This document shows, one piece after another, positions 61,036 to 64,000 of a stretch of 64,000 nucleotides of DNA (positions are counted from its first letter, which is position 1; each line of letters opens with the position of its first letter). Under the pieces are notes generated by a model. That model saw only the letters and a list, made by a program, of their open reading frames with translations. It did no database searches and was not told where the DNA came from. Source of the stretch: JAWXTK01 sp044433645 (lineage in GTDB: Bacteria; Bacteroidota; Bacteroidia; Bacteroidales; Rikenellaceae). The stretch lies in NCBI GenBank assembly GCA_044433645.1, contig JAWXTK010000009.1, positions 1 to 64,000 on the forward strand, written 5' to 3'. The translations under genes and the position numbers were made by a program.

Positions 61036-62580
61036 ATGTCACAAGACAAAAAAATTATGGAGCTTCAAGATCGTAGAGCAAAAAACGCTCTAGGTGGAGG
61101 CGAAAAAGCAATTGAAAAACAACACTCATTAGGTAAAATGACAGCTCGCGAGCGTATCAACGCTTTGCTAGATGACGGGTCATTTTTTGAGTATGATATG
61201 TTTGTTAAACATAACAACACAGACTTTGGTATGCAAGACAAAGATCTTCCTTCAGACGGTGTTGTTATCGGAACAGGAACTATCGGTGGAAAAAATGTTG
61301 CAGTTTTTGCTCAAGATTTCACTGTTGTTGGTGGTTCGCTAGGTTTTATGCACGCACAAAAAATCACTAAAATTATGGATTACGCGCTTGATATGCGTAT
61401 TCCTCTTATCGGTATCAACGACTCGGGTGGCGCTCGTATCCAAGAGGGTGTGAACGCGCTAGCTGGTTATGGCGAGATTTTCTATCGCAACACTATGGCT
61501 AGTGGTGTGATTCCTCAAATTTCTGTTATACTTGGCCCTTGTGCTGGTGGTGCTGTTTACTCTCCTGCCTTGACTGACTTTGTGTTTGTGGTTGAGAACA
61601 TTTCTAAAATGTTTATCACAGGCCCTGAGGTTATTAAAACAGTTCTTGGTGAGGAAATCACTATGGAAGAACTTGGTGGTGCTCGCGTTCACAGCGAGGT
61701 TACTGGTAACGCTCACTTCTATGCTCAAAGCGAGCAAGAATGTTTCTCTCAAATTCGCAGTTTGATTGATCTTTTGCCAGCTAACAATTCTGAGCAAGTT
61801 GCAGCTGAAAAGCCAGTTGCATCCAAAGCTGAATACAAAATTTCTGAAATCGTACCTTTAGATCCAACTATGCCTTATGACGTGCGTAACGTGATTAAAG
61901 CTTTGGCTGACGGTAGTGATTTTGTTGAGGTTATGGAACTTTTTGCTGCTAATATCGTGGTAGGTTTTGGTCGTGTGAATGGTCAGACAGTAGGTTTCGT
62001 GGCTAACCAACCTTTGGTTCTAGCTGGTGTGCTTGACTGTGATTCTTCGGACAAAGCAGCTCGCTTTATCCGTTTCTGTGATAGCTTTAATATTCCTATC
62101 GTAACGCTTGAGGATATGCCAGGTTACTTGCCAGGGGTAGACCAAGAGCACGCAGGTGTGATACGTCATGGTGCTAAATTGCTATATGCTTATAGCGAGG
62201 CTTCTGTGCCTAAAATCACTATTATCTTGCGTAAAGCTTACGGTGGTGGTTACATCGCTATGGGTTCGCGTCACATGCGTTCTGACTTTGTTTTCGCTTG
62301 GCCTCAAGCCGAAATCGCAGTTATGGGCCCTGAGGGTGCAGCTAATATTATCTTCAAAAAAGATATCATGGGAGCTGAAGATCCAGTGGCTATGCGCGAA
62401 GAGAAAATCCAAGAATACAAAGATAAATTTGCAAATCCTTATGTTGCAGCAGGTAAAGGTTACCTTGATGCTGTTATCACTCCTGAGGAAACTCGCAAAT
62501 ATATTGAGCACGCACTTAAAGTGGGAGCTACAAAAAGCGTAGCTAGACCAGCGAAAAAACACGGACTTCCTCCATTTTAA
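61036..62580 (+). CDS. Acyl-CoA carboxylase carboxyltransferase subunit (PccB/MmdA-like)
   Basis: A 514-residue biotin-dependent carboxyltransferase. It has the N- and C-terminal crotonase-like halves: GKMTARERINALLDDGSFFE, GINDSGGARIQEGVNALAGY, LGPCAGGAVYSPALTDF, and RKAYGGGYIAMGSRHMRSDF with FAWPQAEIAVMGPEGAANII. Such proteins act in propionyl-CoA carboxylase or methylmalonyl-CoA decarboxylase. The next gene encodes the biotin carrier, but no biotin carboxylase or OadB-like pump is adjacent, so the complex type is open. The ATG at 61036 is chosen over a TTG at 61030. A TACCTTTA element lies near 61003. Confidence 0.92.
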   Translation: MSQDKKIMELQDRRAKNALGGGEKAIEKQHSLGKMTARERINALLDDGSFFEYDMFVKHNNTDFGMQDKDLPSDGVVIGTGTIGGKNVAVFAQDFTVVGGSLGFMHAQKITKIMDYALDMRIPLIGINDSGGARIQEGVNALAGYGEIFYRNTMASGVIPQISVILGPCAGGAVYSPALTDFVFVVENISKMFITGPEVIKTVLGEEITMEELGGARVHSEVTGNAHFYAQSEQECFSQIRSLIDLLPANNSEQVAAEKPVASKAEYKISEIVPLDPTMPYDVRNVIKALADGSDFVEVMELFAANIVVGFGRVNGQTVGFVANQPLVLAGVLDCDSSDKAARFIRFCDSFNIPIVTLEDMPGYLPGVDQEHAGVIRHGAKLLYAYSEASVPKITIILRKAYGGGYIAMGSRHMRSDFVFAWPQAEIAVMGPEGAANIIFKKDIMGAEDPVAMREEKIQEYKDKFANPYVAAGKGYLDAVITPEETRKYIEHALKVGATKSVARPAKKHGLPPF

Positions 62581-62592
62581 TCCTTAGAAATT

Positions 62593-62910
62593 ATGCAAGA
62601 AGAACTAAAATACGAAGTATTGGAAACCGAAAACGGAGGTTTTAAAACAACTTTCAACAAGGTTCACACAATGCGTAAAAAATGGAGCGCTCCTAATCCT
62701 AAACAAATCCTGACACTTATGCCTGGCATGGTTATCGAGATTAAAGTTAAGGCTGGAGACGCAGTTAAAAAAGGTGATTGTCTTTTGCTGTTTAAAGCTA
62801 TGAAGATGAATAACAATATCTTAGCGCCTTTTGATGGGGTTATCAAAAGTGTTGAAGCACCTTTGAATGAGAACTTAAAAAAGAATACTTTGCTTATCGA
62901 GTTTGAATAA
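62593..62910 (+). CDS. Biotin carboxyl carrier (biotinyl/lipoyl) domain protein
   Basis: A 105-residue carrier protein. The biotinylation Lys is in LLLFKAMKMNNNILAPFDG (AMKM motif, about residue 70), within a typical beta-sandwich beginning LMPGMVIEIKVKAGD. The N-terminal ~35 residues are a short linker-like extension (TENGGFKTTFNKVHTMRKK). It lies 12 bp after the carboxyltransferase and should shuttle carboxybiotin to it. Confidence 0.92.
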   Translation: MQEELKYEVLETENGGFKTTFNKVHTMRKKWSAPNPKQILTLMPGMVIEIKVKAGDAVKKGDCLLLFKAMKMNNNILAPFDGVIKSVEAPLNENLKKNTLLIEFE

Positions 62911-62929
62911 TTAAAGTTGTTCTATTAAT

Positions 62930-62970
62930 AAAAAACGGCTAGCACTTTTAATATGTGCTAGCCGTTTTTT
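62930..62970. terminator. Bidirectional intrinsic terminator
   Basis: AAAAAACGGCTAGCAC (62930-62945) pairs with GTGCTAGCCGTTTTTT (62955-62970), a 16-bp perfect stem. It separates the carboxylase pair from the convergent sulfatase. Confidence 0.95.
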
Positions 62971-62987
62971 CTATAACATTATAATTG

Positions 62988-64000
62988 TTAATGTCTGTTT
63001 TTAGCTACTTCTTCGTAGTTGTAGAAATCGCCGTTGTATCCCATTTGTTTTCTAAGTACACCTTCGTAGGCATTCCATAGATTTTGAGGGATAAGAGCTT
63101 TACGAGTTTCCCAATCAACGTTACGACTTAGGATGGTTGAGAATTGTAGGTAGTTATTACGTTTTGTACCTTCAGCTGCCCATGTTTGTAGACGCTCGTC
63201 GTGTAGTTTGCGTAGTTTGTCAAGAGTTTTAGCGTATTTCTTCTCTTTAGCTACGTTGTTAAGTTCACCTGGATCTTTAGCTAGGTCAAAAAGTTCTTCA
63301 ACTGGGCTCATTTTATCGCCAAAACACCAGTAGATATATTTCATGCCCTCGCTAACAATAGCAAGCGAGAAACATCCTGGCGAGCCCCATACATTAATCA
63401 AACTTAGAGCCTCGTGTGCGCCTGCTTTAGGATTTTTAACCACAGGAGAGAGTGAAGTACCGTCCATGTTTTTAGGTATCTCAACGCCTGCGTAATCTAG
63501 GATAGTTGGCGCGATGTCAATATTTCCTGAGATTGCTTTAGTAAATTCACCCTTAGTTTTGCCCTCGCGAGGGTCAACGATAACTAGAGGAATACGGCTT
63601 GAAGACTCATAAGGCAATACTTTGCCACCAAGACGGTGCTCACCTAGAGCCCAACCGTTGTCTGATGTGAAGATTACTATGGTGTTTTTGTCTAGTCCTT
63701 CGGCTTTAAGTTTTTCAACTATCATACCCACTGCATAGTCTACGCCGTAGATTTGTGAGTGATAACCTCTAACACTTTCCTCAAAGTTTTTGTGTTTTTC
63801 CTTGCCAAAGAAAGTTAGGAATTGTCTTCCAAGTCTAGCTTGCAGAGGCAAACGTGTGTCAGCATCTGCTGCACTTTTAGGAACTTCAAAAGTTGTGTCA
63901 TCGTAGATGCCCAAGAATTTAGGGTCAACGGTTGTTGGAGAGTGAGGTGCTTTAAATGAAATTGACAAACAGAAAGGTTTGCCCGATTTTTTAGCCTCGT
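62988..64000 (-). CDS. Sulfatase family protein, C-terminal part (runs off window)
   Basis: About 337 codons are visible; the frame continues through the window end, so the N-terminus with the C/S-x-P-x-R formylglycine motif is outside. Visible family blocks are PFCLSISFKAPHSP, FTSDNGWALGEHRLGGK (metal and substrate ligands), SSRIPLVIVDPRE, and the C-terminal FDLAKDPGELNNVA. The apparent start at 63968 is an internal TTG and should not be used. Such proteins are usually exported and remove sulfate from glycans. A link to the beta-helix lipoprotein at 17 kb would be speculation. Confidence 0.92.
   Translation of the reverse strand, partial: EAKKSGKPFCLSISFKAPHSPTTVDPKFLGIYDDTTFEVPKSAADADTRLPLQARLGRQFLTFFGKEKHKNFEESVRGYHSQIYGVDYAVGMIVEKLKAEGLDKNTIVIFTSDNGWALGEHRLGGKVLPYESSSRIPLVIVDPREGKTKGEFTKAISGNIDIAPTILDYAGVEIPKNMDGTSLSPVVKNPKAGAHEALSLINVWGSPGCFSLAIVSEGMKYIYWCFGDKMSPVEELFDLAKDPGELNNVAKEKKYAKTLDKLRKLHDERLQTWAAEGTKRNNYLQFSTILSRNVDWETRKALIPQNLWNAYEGVLRKQMGYNGDFYNYEEVAKNRH

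Noticed and set aside
63966..63968. Start codon of the sulfatase at 63968
   Set aside because: It is an internal TTG; in-frame family-like sequence (KPFCLSISFKAPHSP) continues upstream to the window end.

Overview
The window reads as a chromosomal segment of a Bacteroidota bacterium, probably order Bacteroidales. The evidence is gene content and order (trpBEGDCFA, the short glycogen-synthase-like gene next to a DUF4270 lipoprotein, GSCFA, DUF2851, a short RpoD), AT-rich DNA, few recognisable Shine-Dalgarno sequences, and repeated promoter elements of the Bacteroidota type (TTTG, about 20 bp, then TAnnTTTG). It is almost wholly housekeeping DNA. There is no prophage, insertion sequence, CRISPR array or secretion cluster.

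Layout. 0.1-4.6 kb (minus): an operon-like run of a double ABC ATPase, an aldo/keto reductase, a HAD phosphatase and a GNAT-like protein. 4.7-11.3 kb: the complete trp operon behind an attenuator with an 18-residue leader peptide carrying two Trp codons. 11.3-16.3 kb: a small secreted protein, MetY, a SAH-hydrolase-like protein, a lipoprotein, then a decayed stretch holding a frameshifted gene, tRNA-Leu remnants and an intact tRNA-Leu(GAG). 16.3-24.3 kb (plus): L25, a beta-helix lipoprotein, Pth, an S4 protein, Mrp, NadA and GlnS. 24.4-30.6 kb (minus): MnmG, YbeY, an EnvC-like factor, a TPR lipoprotein and PheS. 30.7-47.9 kb: a patatin-type outer-membrane protein, palindromic repeats, TopA, DUF4270, a GT5 domain, QueA, TruB, an M23-like protein, a PNPOx-like protein, an epimerase, IspD, a PH-like protein, YfcE, RarA, RpoD and a TonB-like secreted protein. 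48-60 kb: MurA, radical SAM, HdeD, RecX, PrmC, SecA, DUF2851, DUF59, SufE, a phosphatase-like protein and GSCFA. 60-64 kb: IspE, a biotin-dependent carboxylase pair and the C-terminal part of a sulfatase cut by the window edge.

The most interesting locus is 21.3-24.4 kb. The 389-bp AT-rich gap before nadA has four TT(T/A)TCAACA nonamers in both orientations and a DnaA-trio-like run beside an AT-rich tract. A perfect 16-bp parS-type palindrome (TGTTCCACGTGGAACA) lies 2.7 kb away between glnS and mnmG. Together they suggest the chromosomal origin and its partition site. This is inferred from sequence and not demonstrated.

Other points: MurA has Asp where the fosfomycin-target Cys normally sits; a roughly 125-bp palindromic element occurs in tandem after the patatin gene, with half a copy at the murA stop; the rpoD leader looks structured; several promoters lie so close to the start codon that leaderless mRNAs are likely. 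I saw no convincing undescribed multi-gene system.
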